Below are positions 15,809-24,915 of a stretch of DNA of 53,088 nt, piece after piece. Numbering within the stretch: the first letter of the stretch is position 1; every line of letters begins with the position of its first letter. This DNA is from JANLTP01 sp031363055 (GTDB lineage Bacteria; Pseudomonadota; Gammaproteobacteria; Burkholderiales; Burkholderiaceae_E): contig JANLTP010000068.1 of assembly GCA_031363055.1 (NCBI GenBank), forward strand, positions 1 to 53,088, read 5' to 3'. The notes under the pieces are model-generated. The model saw only the letters and a program-made list of their open reading frames with translations, was not told the origin of the DNA and ran no database searches. The position numbers were made by a program, and so were the translations under genes.

Positions 15809-16365
15809 GAGACTCACGTCCGTTCCCGCGCGTCGCAGCATCGCATGATCAATGTCGACGCCGCCTTCGGTGTTGGTTAATGGTCCTTGCATCGCAAACA
15901 ACATCGCATGTTCAAAGATCAGTACCGGGTCGGGGTCCTTCAGCGCAGTCAACAGCATTCCGCGGGCATCGTCGACGCTTGCCGGTGTCAGTATTCGAAG
16001 GCCGGGTATGTGGGTGTACCGTCCTGCGCGAATGCTGGGCTGCGAGCTGCCTGCCGGCGCCGGTTGTCATTCGGATCACGACCGGGACACTGATCTGTCC
16101 GCCGGACATATGTCGCAGGGTTGCGGCGTTATTGATGATCTGATCGAGCGCCAGCAAACTGACGTTGACGGTCATGATTTCGACGATCGGTCGCATGCCA
16201 TTCATGGCCGCGCCAATGCCAGCGCCCACGAAGGCCGACTCCGAAAGGGGCGTGTCCCGAATCCGTTCTTCGCCGAATTCCTCCAGCAAGCCCTTGCTGA
16301 CCGCATAAGTTCCGCCGTAGCGGCCAACGTCCTCTCCCAGCAGGAAAACGCGGGGGTCGCTGAGC
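15808..16365 (-). pseudogene. pdhB: pyruvate dehydrogenase E1 beta relic
   Basis: E1-beta blocks are DPRVFLLGEDVGRYGGTYAV, LLEEFGEERIRDTPLSESAF, MRPIVEIMTVNVSLLALDQI and VVIRMTTGAGRQLAAQHS. They are followed in another frame by YTHIPGLRILTPASVDDARG and then LLTALKDPDPVLIFEHAMLF up to RRAGTDVSL. The frameshift coincides with loss of the few residues normally between AAQHS and YTHIPG. The transketolase C-terminal domain is completely absent, and the frame passes directly into the E2 lipoyl domain. The N-terminal 20 or so residues are also lost at the junction with E1-alpha. Confidence 0.85.
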
Positions 16366-16939
16366 GACCTCGGCCTTGCTGCGGTACAGCTCCGGATCGA
16401 ACATCGAATGGGCGCGAAACCGATAGGTCTGTAGTTCCAGGAACATTGGCCCTTCGCCACCGCGCACCCGCTGTACGGCGCCACGGGCGGCATCACGCAC
16501 TGCCAGGATGTCCATCGCGTCAACAGATTCAGCCGGCATCCGGTAGCTTCGAGCCGTTTCGCACAAGTCAGTGTCGGCCTCCGATCGATCGAGTGCGGTG
16601 CCCATGGCATAGCGATTGTTTTCGCACAGGAACAGTACCGGAAGTTTCCAGAGCGAAGCGAGATTGGCCGACTCGTGAAACTCGCCTTCGGCCATTGCAC
16701 CTTCGCTGACAAACCGCGTGCCAGTGCATGTCCATGTTCACGGTAGGTCGCCAGCACGTTGTCGTCGGCGCGAAGCTGCGGCAGATGGCGCTGGCGATCG
16801 CCTCTTCGCCGATGTACAGATGCAAAAATCCGCGTATCTTGCCAGCCCCATAAAGTTCGGCGCACTTTTCCTCAAAGCGCCGGATACGCATCATCTGCTG
16901 CAACAAGGCGCATCCTTCATCACGATCCAGCTTATCCAT
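16365..16939 (-). pseudogene. pdhA: pyruvate dehydrogenase E1 alpha relic
   Basis: The gene starts normally at 16939 (MDKLDRDEGCALLQQMMRIR, AELYGAGKIRGFLHLYIGEE), then changes frame (NVLATYREHGHALARG). It then skips roughly 75 codons to GAMAEGEFHESANLASLWKL and continues through LCENNRYAMGTALDRSEADT to YRFRAHSMFDPELYRSKAEV. The skipped part includes the ThDP/magnesium motif around GGSMH and GGNAIVG. It then runs directly into E1-beta at about 16365, losing the C-terminus. It lies 12 bp downstream of the acetyl-CoA synthetase relic on the same strand, forming a former acs-pdhABC operon. Confidence 0.87.
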
Positions 16940-16951
16940 GATTGTTTGTAC

Positions 16952-18112
16952 TCATGTAGCGCTCTCCGGAGTTGAGGTGTCGCCTTCGGGCAGACCAAGC
17001 TCGCGGGCCTTGAGCAATCGGCGCATGATCTTGCCGCTGCGGGGTTTGGGCAAAGACGCCGAGAAATCGATTTCCTTCGGCGCCACGGCGGCGCCGAGGC
17101 GTTTTCGGGCGAAACCCAGGAGTTCGCGCTGCAATTCAGGCGACGCTGCGAATCCGGGTTTGAGTGCGACGAAGGCCTTGACCACTTCGCCGACAATCGG
17201 ATCGGGTTTGCCGATCACCCCCGCTTCCGCAACGGCCAGCCAATCCGAAGGGCCAACTCGCCCTCGATTCCGGGCTCGACAATGAGCGTGACACTGCCGT
17301 CATCGTTGCGTTTGACGACAGCGGCCTCGATGCCAGGCAGCGGTTTGCCCATCGATCCGGGTCGGATATCAAGCGCTGGAGAGTTGGCGATCATGATGCC
17401 GCCGGTTTCGGTCTACCACCCGTTATCGTGTATCGGCAAGCCGAAGGCCTAAATTCCCCAATGGACCGCCTGCGGATTGAGCGGCTCGCCGACGCTGGCA
17501 ATAAAGCACAGCTTCGGAAACGCGTAACGACGCGCGGCGAGAGCGCCGCCCTTCAACATCATTCGAACCGCCGTGGGTGCCGTGTACCAGACCGTCACAT
17601 CTTCGTTGGCCAGCACGCCGTACCAGCGCTCGGCGTCAAAATCGCCCTCGTCAACGACCATCGTGATGCCATGCGCCAACGGGGCAAGAATGCCGTAGGA
17701 CATGCCGGTGGTGCCGCTGGTGAAGTGCAACAGCGCCGGATCGCCCGGATTGGTCGGCGTGATTATGTATTGGTCTGACGCCTTCGCCAGGAGCGTGTCG
17801 AGCGCAAGAGTGCCGTCAACCGGTTCGGGACCGAACGCCGAGAACAGCGGGCACACCACACAGCCGTGCTTCAGGGCACCCAGGACCGCGAAGTACAGCC
17901 CCGGCACCCAGCCATCGAATGGCGGTGTGATTACTGTGTTCACCCCTGCAGCGCCGATCCACCGCCTCATGGGCTGCGTTCAGTCCGCGCTGATCCGGCA
18001 AACCGTCAAGTTGCTGGCGCGCCTTCGCCCAACTGAACCGTCGGGACTCATCGGCAAAGTCGAGCAAGTTGGGCCTCATCGTACCGGCATTGCTTTTTTT
18101 GATGATGTCCAT
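16952..18112 (-). pseudogene. acetyl-CoA synthetase (AMP-forming) relic
   Basis: The gene starts normally at 18112 (MDIIKKSNAGTMRPNLLDFA, a GAGGA ribosome site upstream). It then shows several skips. FAVLGALKHGCVVCPLFSAF GPEP jumps to DTLLAKASDQYIITP. The adenylate loop LLHFTSGTTG jumps to MSYGILAPLAHGITMVVDEG. After FIASVGEPLNPQAVHWG most of the next domain is missing. The C-terminal domain is intact: IVGEVVKAFVALKPGFA, APKEIDFSASLPKPRSGKIM with the acetylatable lysine, and LPEGDTSTPES. Total coding length is about 390 codons against roughly 600 to 650 expected, over several frames. Confidence 0.87.
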
Positions 18113-18198
18113 GATCGTCCTCTGCCAACGACCCATCTCCCGGGAACAATCGTATGGGTTCACACATCCGAGATTAGGCTTGCGGTTCGCAGCGGATA

Positions 18199-18212
18199 TT
18201 GAGTTTGATCAA
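18199..18212. promoter_or_regulatory. FNR/ANR-type box TTGAGTTTGATCAA
   Basis: TTGAG-N4-ATCAA, 87 bp upstream of the minus-strand acetyl-CoA synthetase start at 18112. It forms a pair with the box at 18248-18261 in the divergent acs/DUF302 intergenic region, with one box nearer to each gene. Confidence 0.65.
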
Positions 18213-18247
18213 GGAAAACATGCGCAAGCGACGGTGATGCGCCCCGT

Positions 18248-18261
18248 TTGATGTGCATCAA
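18248..18261. promoter_or_regulatory. FNR/ANR box TTGATGTGCATCAA
   Basis: An exact match to the FNR/ANR consensus TTGAT-N4-ATCAA and a perfect palindrome. Its centre is about 71 bp upstream of the DUF302 start at 18326. That leaves room for an activated promoter at the usual -41.5 position and a short leader ending in the AGGAG at 18305-18309. Confidence 0.75.
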
Positions 18262-18325
18262 TACAGAGGCGGTTTGTCCGCACTAGACTTTAGTTATCTG
18301 AACTAGGAGATTCGAGGGTAGGAAT

Positions 18326-18784
18326 ATGACTTGGGAATTGGTCTCCAGCACGCCGCCGAACGGCGCTGGCTACAGCTTCTCGACACGCTTGCGGCAGGTG
18401 GAATTCGCCGAAGCTGTCGTTCGAACCATCGAAGCACTGAAGACCGAAGGTTTCGGCGTGCTGACCGATATTGATGTTCAGGCAACGATGAAATCGAAGC
18501 TGGGCGTTGATGTTCGCCCGTACCGGATTCTCGGCGCCTGTAACCCGCCATTGGCCCTGCGTGCGATCAATGCAGAGCCTGATATCGGATTGTTGTTGCC
18601 TTGTAACGTGTTGGTGCGCAAGGACCTCGACGATGCCATTACGGTTGCCTTCATGGACCCGGTAGCGGTGATGCAGCTGACCCAGCAGCCGGAAGTTGCT
18701 GCTGTGGCAAAAGAAGTACGTGAACGGCTGCAGCGCGTTTGCCAGCGGCTTGCATCCCCGGCAACTGAAAAAGCCGCGGCCTAG
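18326..18784 (+). CDS. DUF302 domain protein
   Basis: A 152-residue protein with the DUF302 pattern. These are a helix of the form FAEAVVRTIEALKTEGFGVL followed by TDIDVQATMKSKLGVDVRPY, then ILGACNPPLALRAINAEPDI and GLLLPCNVLVRKD. It is complete, small, cytoplasmic and of unknown biochemical function. Members are frequent in oxygen-limitation and sulfur/redox clusters. An exact FNR box upstream makes anaerobic induction likely. The thioredoxin 2 gene follows 76 bp downstream. Confidence 0.88.
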   Translation: MTWELVSSTPPNGAGYSFSTRLRQVEFAEAVVRTIEALKTEGFGVLTDIDVQATMKSKLGVDVRPYRILGACNPPLALRAINAEPDIGLLLPCNVLVRKDLDDAITVAFMDPVAVMQLTQQPEVAAVAKEVRERLQRVCQRLASPATEKAAA

Positions 18785-18860
18785 CGGTCATGACGCGATA
18801 GGTTCTGGTGTCACAGAGGGAGTTCAAGTAGACACGCCAGCTTTGAATCAGGAGCCCTGA

Positions 18861-19304
18861 ATGAATATTGTCTGTCCCAGTTGCAGTACTACCAACCGTG
18901 TACCGCCAGACCGGGTCGGTGATGACCCGGTTTGTGGCCGCTGCGGGGCGCGTATTCTGGCGGCCGAACCGTTCAATCTGGACGATGCCTCGTTGTCGAA
19001 ATTTATCCTTGGTACCGATCCTCCGGTGCTCGTTGATTTTTGGGCGCAATGGTGTGGGCCCTGCAAAATGATGGCTCCGCATTTCGCCGCCGCCGCCGCG
19101 CAGATTCCGTCGGTCAGATTTGCCAAGCTTGACAGCGATGCATCGCCACAGGCGAGTGCGCGCTACCGGATTCGCAGTATTCCCACGCTGATCCTGTTCA
19201 AGAAAGGGCAAGAGGTGGCCCGCCAATCGGGAGCCATGTCTGCCGCCGAGCTGCAGAGGTGGGTCAAGGATCAAACTGCGCTTCATGGGAATCCGGGTCA
19301 CTGA
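18861..19304 (+). CDS. trxC: thioredoxin 2
   Basis: A 147-residue protein. The N-terminal zinc ribbon has two CxxC pairs (IVCPSCSTTNRVP and VCGRCGARIL), the TrxC hallmark. The thioredoxin domain follows, with active site FWAQWCGPCKMMAP and the cis-proline block RIRSIPTLILFKKGQEV. It reduces protein disulfides in the cytoplasm. The gene is complete, with a GGAGCC ribosome-site-like sequence before the ATG. It sits between DUF302 and the alanine dehydrogenase relic. Confidence 0.93.
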   Translation: MNIVCPSCSTTNRVPPDRVGDDPVCGRCGARILAAEPFNLDDASLSKFILGTDPPVLVDFWAQWCGPCKMMAPHFAAAAAQIPSVRFAKLDSDASPQASARYRIRSIPTLILFKKGQEVARQSGAMSAAELQRWVKDQTALHGNPGH

Positions 19305-19380
19305 TCCAGACCGGTGATTGAGGTCGGTGATCCAAGCCTGGACTCGGCCCGAATCTCCGACCCCGATGAAAGCCTCAAGC

Positions 19381-19536
19381 TTAATGGCGATGCCCCGAGC
19401 CTTGCCGACCCACGCCCGCAAGCGTTTGTCCGCGGCCCAGGTAGCGATCAGCGTCTTTGCGCTGCTCCGCCGTCAGGACATCATAAAGCGCTTGACGGGC
19501 TGCCGAGCGCTGGGCTGAGTTTGATATCGCGTGCAT
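19381..19536 (-). pseudogene. possible LTXXQ (Spy/CpxP) motif fragment
   Basis: A short minus-strand frame includes ARQALYDVLTAEQRKDADRY. The LTxEQ motif and flanking helix resemble the C-terminal repeat of the Spy/CpxP LTXXQ family. No signal peptide or first repeat is present. It is either a relic fragment or chance, so I give it little weight. Confidence 0.3.
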
Positions 19537-19618
19537 GAGGCTGTGGTTCAAGTGTTTGAAACGTATTTGAAGTCGGATCTTTGTATCCATATGTTTCGTT
19601 GAGTCAGTTGCGCAGACC

Positions 19619-19632
19619 TTGATCCACATCAA
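19619..19632. promoter_or_regulatory. FNR/ANR box TTGATCCACATCAA
   Basis: An exact TTGAT-N4-ATCAA match, with its 3' edge about 79 bp upstream of the alanine dehydrogenase start at 19711. Confidence 0.75.
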
Positions 19633-19710
19633 GGGAGACGTGTTCGCGAAGCGGCAGACTGCGAGTCATTTAGTGCTTCCCCGGTCAAGCCCGTTTCCCC
19701 AAGGTGATTG

Positions 19711-20565
19711 ATGAAGGTCGGAGTCCCAAAAGAAATCAAGACTCACGAATACCGTGTTGGACTGACGCCGGCTGCGGTGCGCGAGTTCACCATTCGCGGC
19801 CATCAGGTGTTGGTGCAAACAATGGCTGGCGACGGTATGGGTTCAGATGACGACAGCTACCGTCGCGCTGGTGCCGTCATCGTTCTGGATGTTGAATCAC
19901 TTTTTGAAGAAGCCGATCTGATCATCAAGGTCAAGGAGCCTCAGCCATCGGAGTTGGCATTGCTGCGTGCCCACCATATCCTCTTCACCTTTCCGCATCT
20001 GGCGCCAGACCCGGCGCAGGCCTTTGGGCTGTGCGGCTCCGGGTGTACTGCAATTGCCTATGAACCCGTCCGGGAAAATAATGGATCGCTACCGCTTCTG
20101 GCGCCGATGAGCGAAGTGGCCGGCCGTCTTTCGATGACGGTCGCCGGAAACGCGTTGATGCGCAGCTCGCGCGGCTGCGGGCTTCTACTGGGCGGCGTAC
20201 CGGGTGTCGCGCCGGCCAGGGTGCTGGTGCTCGGCGCCGGGGTGGCCGGCACTCATGCGATCCAAACGGCACTCGGGGCCGGTGCCGACCCGACCTATGA
20301 AGTCGACGGGATCATCCATTATTGTGTCGCCAATATGCCGGGGGCGGTTCCACTGACCTCGAGCCATGCCTTGAATCACGCGACACTGCCCTTCGGACTG
20401 GCGCTTGCCGAACGAGGGCTGGCGGCTGCTCAGGATGATCCGCGTTTACAAGCCGGACTGAACGTGTTCGGCGGTCATCTCACGCACGCGCAGGTCGCGA
20501 ACAGCCTCGGAATGCCGTATGTAGCGCCCTTGCAAACCTTGGGTCGGAGGGTCAGCACATCATGA
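19711..20565 (+). pseudogene. ald: alanine dehydrogenase with in-frame internal deletion
   Basis: The frame is open from the ATG at 19711 (AAGGTG ribosome site) for 284 residues, against about 370 for the family. The N-terminus (KVGVPKEIKTHEYRVGLTPA, ADLIIKVKEPQPSEL, LFTFPHLAPDP) and the start of the NAD domain (VLVLGAGVAGTHAIQTALGA) are present. GAGAD then runs straight into PTYEVDGIIHYCVANMPGAV. About 85 residues are missing, from the second Rossmann strand through the catalytic-aspartate region. The NAD-binding fold is destroyed although no stop was introduced. The C-terminal part is otherwise good. A stable but inactive protein, or a new role, cannot be excluded. Confidence 0.85.
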
Positions 20566-20663
20566 CCCCGAACCCTGCGGGACTTGCGATCAACGAACTG
20601 CGCAAGCTGCTTGCTGGACGGCGTCCAGTCCTGATTGTCCCGGTTGCACCCGGTCAGAACTGA
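20562..20663 (+). CDS. small ORF coupled to ald, 33 residues
   Basis: ATG overlaps the ald stop (ATGA) and the frame ends 7 bp before the flavodoxin start. The predicted peptide begins MTPNPAGLAINELRKLLAGR and ends in a hydrophobic VLIVPVAP stretch. I do not recognise it. The tight junctions on both sides suggest translational coupling, but it may be the leftover of a larger gene. Confidence 0.35.
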   Translation: MTPNPAGLAINELRKLLAGRRPVLIVPVAPGQN

Positions 20664-20670
20664 ACTCATC

Positions 20671-21183
20671 ATGTATGAAACCGCCATTGCCTACTTTTCT
20701 CGAACCGGTCATACCAAACGAGTTGCGGAATTGCTCGCCAAACGGCTCGATGCCAGGATAATCGCCGTCGTGGAGACCGTTAATCGGCGCGGCATATTCG
20801 GGTATCTGCGCAGCGCGATCGAAGCATTGCGGCACTCCAAGCCTGAGGTCATCCACGAGAACTTTCAGCCGGAACGGCATCGGCTGGTTCTGATTGGCAC
20901 GCCGGTTTGGGCCGGCCGGACCTCCTCGCCGATCCGCGCGTTCGTTCACAGTCAGGATTGGTCACGCTGCGAGCTTGCGTTTTACTGCACTATGGGCGGC
21001 TCCGGCGGCGATCGAGTTTTCGAGGAACTTCAGCAGATGACAGGGCGCAAGCCGATTGCCACTTTGGCGTTGACCGATGCCGATGTTGATGCCGGTCAAA
21101 TCGACCAGCAGCTTGACGGGTTTTGTACCGCAATCAAGGCCTGGGTTCCAAAGTTCGAATTCAGCGTAGCGCTCAATGATTGA
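20671..21183 (+). CDS. flavodoxin-like NAD(P)H/FMN protein
   Basis: A 170-residue protein from the ATG at 20671. It has the flavodoxin FMN-phosphate loop YFSRTGHTKRVAELLA at the N-terminus, RLVLIGTPVWAGRTSSPIR (FMN isoalloxazine loop) and FYCTMGGSGGDRVFEELQQM. This is the PF12682/WrbA-distant flavodoxin type found in anaerobic or redox-stress loci. It is likely a soluble electron carrier or quinone/flavin reductase partner. The gene is complete and follows ald and the small coupled ORF. Confidence 0.85.
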   Translation: MYETAIAYFSRTGHTKRVAELLAKRLDARIIAVVETVNRRGIFGYLRSAIEALRHSKPEVIHENFQPERHRLVLIGTPVWAGRTSSPIRAFVHSQDWSRCELAFYCTMGGSGGDRVFEELQQMTGRKPIATLALTDADVDAGQIDQQLDGFCTAIKAWVPKFEFSVALND

Positions 21184-21308
21184 GCCGCGTCAACAACACG
21201 ACTCTTGAACAATGCAATATCAATTGCATATACAAAGTCAAGAGCGCAAGATGCCGGTTTTGCCGCTCCCTTACCGGGTTTGTCCGTAATGCTCCACGGA
21301 GGTATTGG

Positions 21309-22652
21309 ATGAGTGACTCGCCGCAATCGTATTGTCTGGACTACCGCGCCCGTTCAGAGTTCCGGCGTCCTACATCGAACGATCGATTTACCCGCAATAC
21401 CTTTGCGTTCATATTGGCGGGCGGCCGGGGTGAACGATTAAAGCACTTGACGGCCCGGCGCGCCAAACCAGCGGTCCCGTTCGCCGGTAATCTGAAAATC
21501 ATTGATTTTCCGCTGAGCAACTGTGTGAACTCGGGCGTTCGGCGCATCGCGGTGCTGACGCAATACAAGTCGCAGAGCCTGATTCGCCATATCGATCGGG
21601 GCTGGAAGTTTCTGGCGGCCAATCTGGGCGAATATGTTGACGTGGTGCCCGCTCAGCAGCGAATCGGCTCGAACTGGTACAGCGGCACGGCCGACGCGGT
21701 CTTCCAGAACCTGGACATCCTGCATGAAGCCAGCTTCGAGCATGTGCTGATTTTGGCCGCCGATCATGTCTACAAGATGGACTATGCGGTGATGCTCGCC
21801 GATCACGTGACCAATAATGCCGATGTCACCGTCGCCTGCCTGGAAGTGCCGATCAGTGACGCCCGAAATTTTGGAGTGCTCGCGGTTGATGACCAGGCGC
21901 GTGTCGTTGAATTTCAGGAAAAGCCGAGTGCTCCGAACCCTTTGCCAGGCGCGCCTAATTTGGCTCTGGCGAGCATGGGAATTTACGTGTTCAAAGCAGC
22001 GTTTCTGTGTGAACAACTGGAACGTGATGCGGCCGATCCTGAATCGTCGCATGACTTTGGCAGGGACATCATTCCGAAGCTGCTTCGCTCGCACCGGGTT
22101 TTTGCCCACAGTTTCACCGATAGTTGCGTCAATATGGTGGGTCAACGGCCGTATTGGCGGGATGTCGGAACGATTGATGCCTACTGGGACGCCAATATCG
22201 AACTTACGAAGGTTGTGCCCGATCTGAATCTCTACGATGACCAGTGGCCATTGTTGAGTCAGCAACCGCAATTGCCGCCGGCGAAGTTTGTTTTTGATGA
22301 TGAAACCCGTCGAGGCATGGCGGTCGACTCGCTGGTGTCGAGCGGCTGTATTGTCAGTGGTGCCACCGTTCGGCGCTCGATCCTGTTCGCCAAGGTGCGG
22401 GTGGGTGATTACAGTCTCATCGAAGATTCGGTGATCCTGCCCAATGTGCTTATTGGCCGCAGCGTGACCCTGCGGCGAGTGGTGATCGACAAACACTGTG
22501 TGTTGCCGGATGGCTTCAGGGCGGGCGTCTGCCCGGATGAAGACAGGACGCGATTCCATGTGACGGAACGAGGCATTACCCTGATTACCACCGAAATGCT
22601 GGGCGATCTCGGCGTCGTTCCCTCTGCGTCGATTGCAAGCCTGCCGGCCTGA
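21309..22652 (+). CDS. glgC: glucose-1-phosphate adenylyltransferase (ADP-glucose pyrophosphorylase)
   Basis: A 447-residue protein from the ATG at 21309, with CGGAGG 6 bases upstream. The longer frame upstream has no family similarity. Motifs are the nucleotidyltransferase signature FILAGGRGERLKHLTARRAK, the substrate block WYSGTADAVFQNLDIL, DHVYKMDYAVMLADH, FQEKPSAP (glucose-1-phosphate lysine) and SMGIYVFKAAFL. A C-terminal left-handed beta-helix (DSLVSSGCIVSGATVRRSIL and following) completes it. It makes ADP-glucose for glycogen synthesis. It is intact, in contrast to most of its neighbours. No FNR box was seen directly upstream. Confidence 0.95.
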   Translation: MSDSPQSYCLDYRARSEFRRPTSNDRFTRNTFAFILAGGRGERLKHLTARRAKPAVPFAGNLKIIDFPLSNCVNSGVRRIAVLTQYKSQSLIRHIDRGWKFLAANLGEYVDVVPAQQRIGSNWYSGTADAVFQNLDILHEASFEHVLILAADHVYKMDYAVMLADHVTNNADVTVACLEVPISDARNFGVLAVDDQARVVEFQEKPSAPNPLPGAPNLALASMGIYVFKAAFLCEQLERDAADPESSHDFGRDIIPKLLRSHRVFAHSFTDSCVNMVGQRPYWRDVGTIDAYWDANIELTKVVPDLNLYDDQWPLLSQQPQLPPAKFVFDDETRRGMAVDSLVSSGCIVSGATVRRSILFAKVRVGDYSLIEDSVILPNVLIGRSVTLRRVVIDKHCVLPDGFRAGVCPDEDRTRFHVTERGITLITTEMLGDLGVVPSASIASLPA

Positions 22653-22720
22653 TGGCAACCGTTCCGGTTACCGCTTGGAGTAGATGCTTGCCGGTTTTTT
22701 AGAGACAAGGGAGAAGCGAA

Positions 22721-23011
22721 GTGCAGCAGCATATCGAGCCAATCATTGAAACACCGTCGCCGCAACGGCAGGTCGGTCTCGACCACCTGACCCGACGTAT
22801 CGCGCAGGCGCTTTTCGAAGCCCGCGGTCGCGTCGAAGGCCATGCGTTGGATGACTGGTTGAAGGCGCAATCCCTGGTCGAAATGACGCTGTCCGATCTG
22901 GAGCCATCCAGCCGGTCATGTCTGTCGTTGAGCCTCGCCGATCTTGATCAGCGCAAGGCCTTGCTGCGGCGGCCAACAGTGGATCTGGCCATGCAACCGT
23001 GGTTGGCTTAG
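22721..23011 (+). CDS. DUF2934-like small protein
   Basis: A 96-residue protein from a GTG at 22721, with GGGAGAAG upstream. The central block LTRRIAQALFEARGRVEGHA followed by LDDWLKAQSLVEM matches the DUF2934 helix pair. The rest is low in recognisable motifs. It lies 68 bp after glgC on the same strand. Function unknown. A second copy of the domain is at 14422-14739. Confidence 0.6.
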   Translation: MQQHIEPIIETPSPQRQVGLDHLTRRIAQALFEARGRVEGHALDDWLKAQSLVEMTLSDLEPSSRSCLSLSLADLDQRKALLRRPTVDLAMQPWLA

Positions 23012-23104
23012 GATCGGTTAACACTACCTCGCCGGTTTCCTGCCAGGAATCAGATGCTCAAGAGCTGCAGGCCTTTTGGAATCACCGCTTGCTTCGTGGC
23101 CTGG

Positions 23105-24300
23105 CCCGCGCAGGCCGCCGCCTTGCATAAAAGCGATGCTTTACCCACTCGGTAGCGATCAGATAAGTGATAACAATCAACAGTACACCGCAAGGTCGGG
23201 CTTGAGCAGGACGACATCGGCGCTCTCACGTGCGACATCAACGGCCTGGTCGACCGAAATTGCAACGTCAGCCGCGTGCATGGCGGGCGCGTCGTTGATG
23301 CCGTCTCCGAGATAGCCTACCGAATAGCCGGCGCGCTTCAGCGCAAGGACAATCCGCTCCCTTTGTTGTGGATCGACTTCGACGAACAGCCGGGCCTTGT
23401 GAACGTGATGAATCAGCGCGTCATCCTTGATTGCACTGATCTGCTCGCCGGTCAGCATGTATTGGGTGTCAAGGCCTACACTTTCGGCAACGTGGGCCGA
23501 TACATAACGATTATCGCCAGTGATTACCTTGATCTGGATGCCTCGTTCCGCAAGCGTTTTGAGGGTTGCCCTGACTTCAGGTTTTGGCGGATCGAGAAAT
23601 CGCAGGAAGCCGACCAAACACATGCCTTGCTCGTCTGCATGGGCAAAACTTTCGCGCGCCTCGACGGCTCGGGTCGCTAATCCGAGCAGGCGAAAGCCGC
23701 TTGCGCTCTGTTCCTGAAATGCGGCTTCGAGCGCGCTTCGGCCGTTCTCGTCAAACGGAATCGGGCCATCGGTGGATGCCGCATGAATGCAGATCGACAC
23801 CAGGTTGGCGGAGGCGCCCTTGGTGATCATCAGGTATTGATGACCGGCGTCCGGTGCAATGACAATGGTCAGGCGCTTGCGGATGAAATCGTAGGGAATT
23901 TCGTCGATTTTGCGCTGCCTGCCGAGAGCCTCACGATATCGCCAGGCACCAGAAGAGCGGCCTCGATATTCGAGCTCACGCCGTCGCGGATGACCTTGAC
24001 CATCAGTGCCAATCGCTGCCGGAGTTTGGTAATGGCTGGTGTGGCCCGATACTCCTGAAAGAACCCCAGCGAGGCGCTGCCGAGCACCACTGCAAGAAAA
24101 ATTCCCGCTTCAGTCCATTCCTTGAGCAGGGCGGTCACCGCACCGCCAAAAATCAGAATCAACACCAGGGGGCTTTCAAACTGTCGAAGTGCAAGCCGCG
24201 CCAGATTCGTCGCTGGCGCCTCATCAATCGTGTTCGATCCCAGCCGCTTGAAGCGGCCGCTCGCCTCGATGGCCGACAACCCTTGTGCCGGGGAGTTTCC
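23105..24300 (-). pseudogene. Ca/Mg-type P-type ATPase relic with two large deletions
   Basis: The N-terminal cation-ATPase domain and M1-M2 (GLSAIEASGRFKRLGSNTID, SPLVLILIFGGAVTALLKEW, LGFFQEYRATPAITKLRQRL) reach the actuator motif PGDIVRLSAGS. The sequence then jumps, in another frame, to the nucleotide domain KIDEIPYDFIRKRLTIVIAP. A phosphorylation-domain run follows (FLRFLDPPKPEVRATLKTLA, IKVITGDNRYVSAHVAESVG, YLGDGINDAPAMHAADVAIS). The DKTGT aspartate is in the missing stretch. After LLKPDLAV a second jump removes M5 to M9, leaving only the last segment LLIVITYLIATEWVKHRFYA. It is the magnesium/calcium ATPase branch. Confidence 0.85.
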
Positions 24301-24447
24301 CAATTCGTCCAGTAAAGACCGGGAATCCCCACTTCAGAAGGAATTATGGTTGTCGGGGCCGGTAGCATCCTTGGCCGGGGCAGAGTTCATTGACGGCTGA
24401 CTACCTGCCGGCGCGAGTAACTCGCTCGTGAGATTTCTCTGCGCGCA

Positions 24448-24795
24448 CCAGCATAAGCTTGAGTGTGCCAAAAGGAATCCGCAGCGGACAACAAATCAGG
24501 CTCAGTGGTCAGGGATCGCCTGGCTTGGGCCGTGGTGGAGCAGGCGACTTGTACCTGGAAATAGAGTTTGCTCCCCATCGGCTTTGTCGTCCGGACGGTC
24601 GTGATTTGTATCTGACCCTGCCGGTTGCCCCTTGGGAAGCAGCGCTTGGGGCGGCGGTCCCGGTTCCGACTCCTGACGGTACTGTAGAAATGAAGATACC
24701 CGCAGGTTCACAACCCGGGCGCAAGTTACGTCTTCGTGGTCGCGGAATTCCGGGTATGCAGGAAAATTCGCCAGGCGACTTCTACGTGGTGCTGG
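24448..24795 (+). pseudogene. cbpA: CbpA/DnaJ-type co-chaperone C-terminal relic
   Basis: The recognisable part starts at SLSVPKGIRSGQQIRLSGQG and continues with GGAGDLYLEIEFAPHRLCRP, DLYLTLPVAPWEAALGAAVP and KLRLRGRGIPGMQENSPGDF. This is the DnaJ C-terminal peptide-binding domain of CbpA. The J domain and G/F linker are absent. The frame leaves the family at VVLEG and runs straight into the CbpM tail, so the C-terminus and the start of the next gene are also lost. Confidence 0.8.
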
Positions 24796-24915
24796 AGGGG
24801 GCTGCAGCGCGACTTTGAAGCCAATCTTGAAACCGTTGCCGTCATGATTGATCTGATGGATGAAATCGAGCGCTTGCACACGCATATCCGACGCGCCGGG
24901 ATCGGCGTGCCATGA
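24795..24915 (+). pseudogene. cbpM: chaperone modulator CbpM C-terminal relic
   Basis: The sequence LQRDFEANLETVAVMIDLMD followed by EIERLHTHIRRAGI matches the C-terminal helix of CbpM, the MerR-like partner that inhibits CbpA. The DNA-binding-like N-terminal domain is missing, removed by the deletion that joins it to cbpA. The stop codon overlaps the ATG of the next small gene. Confidence 0.7.

Noticed and set aside
21438..22658. 406-codon minus-strand frame opposite glgC
   Set aside because: Histidine/arginine-rich shadow frame fully antisense to an intact, motif-complete glgC, which is a common artefact in GC-rich genes.
23041..23180. Possible rho-independent terminators in intergenic gaps
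   Set aside because: I looked for GC-rich hairpins followed by T runs after glgC, trxC, ftsH and the cytochromes and found none convincing enough to list.
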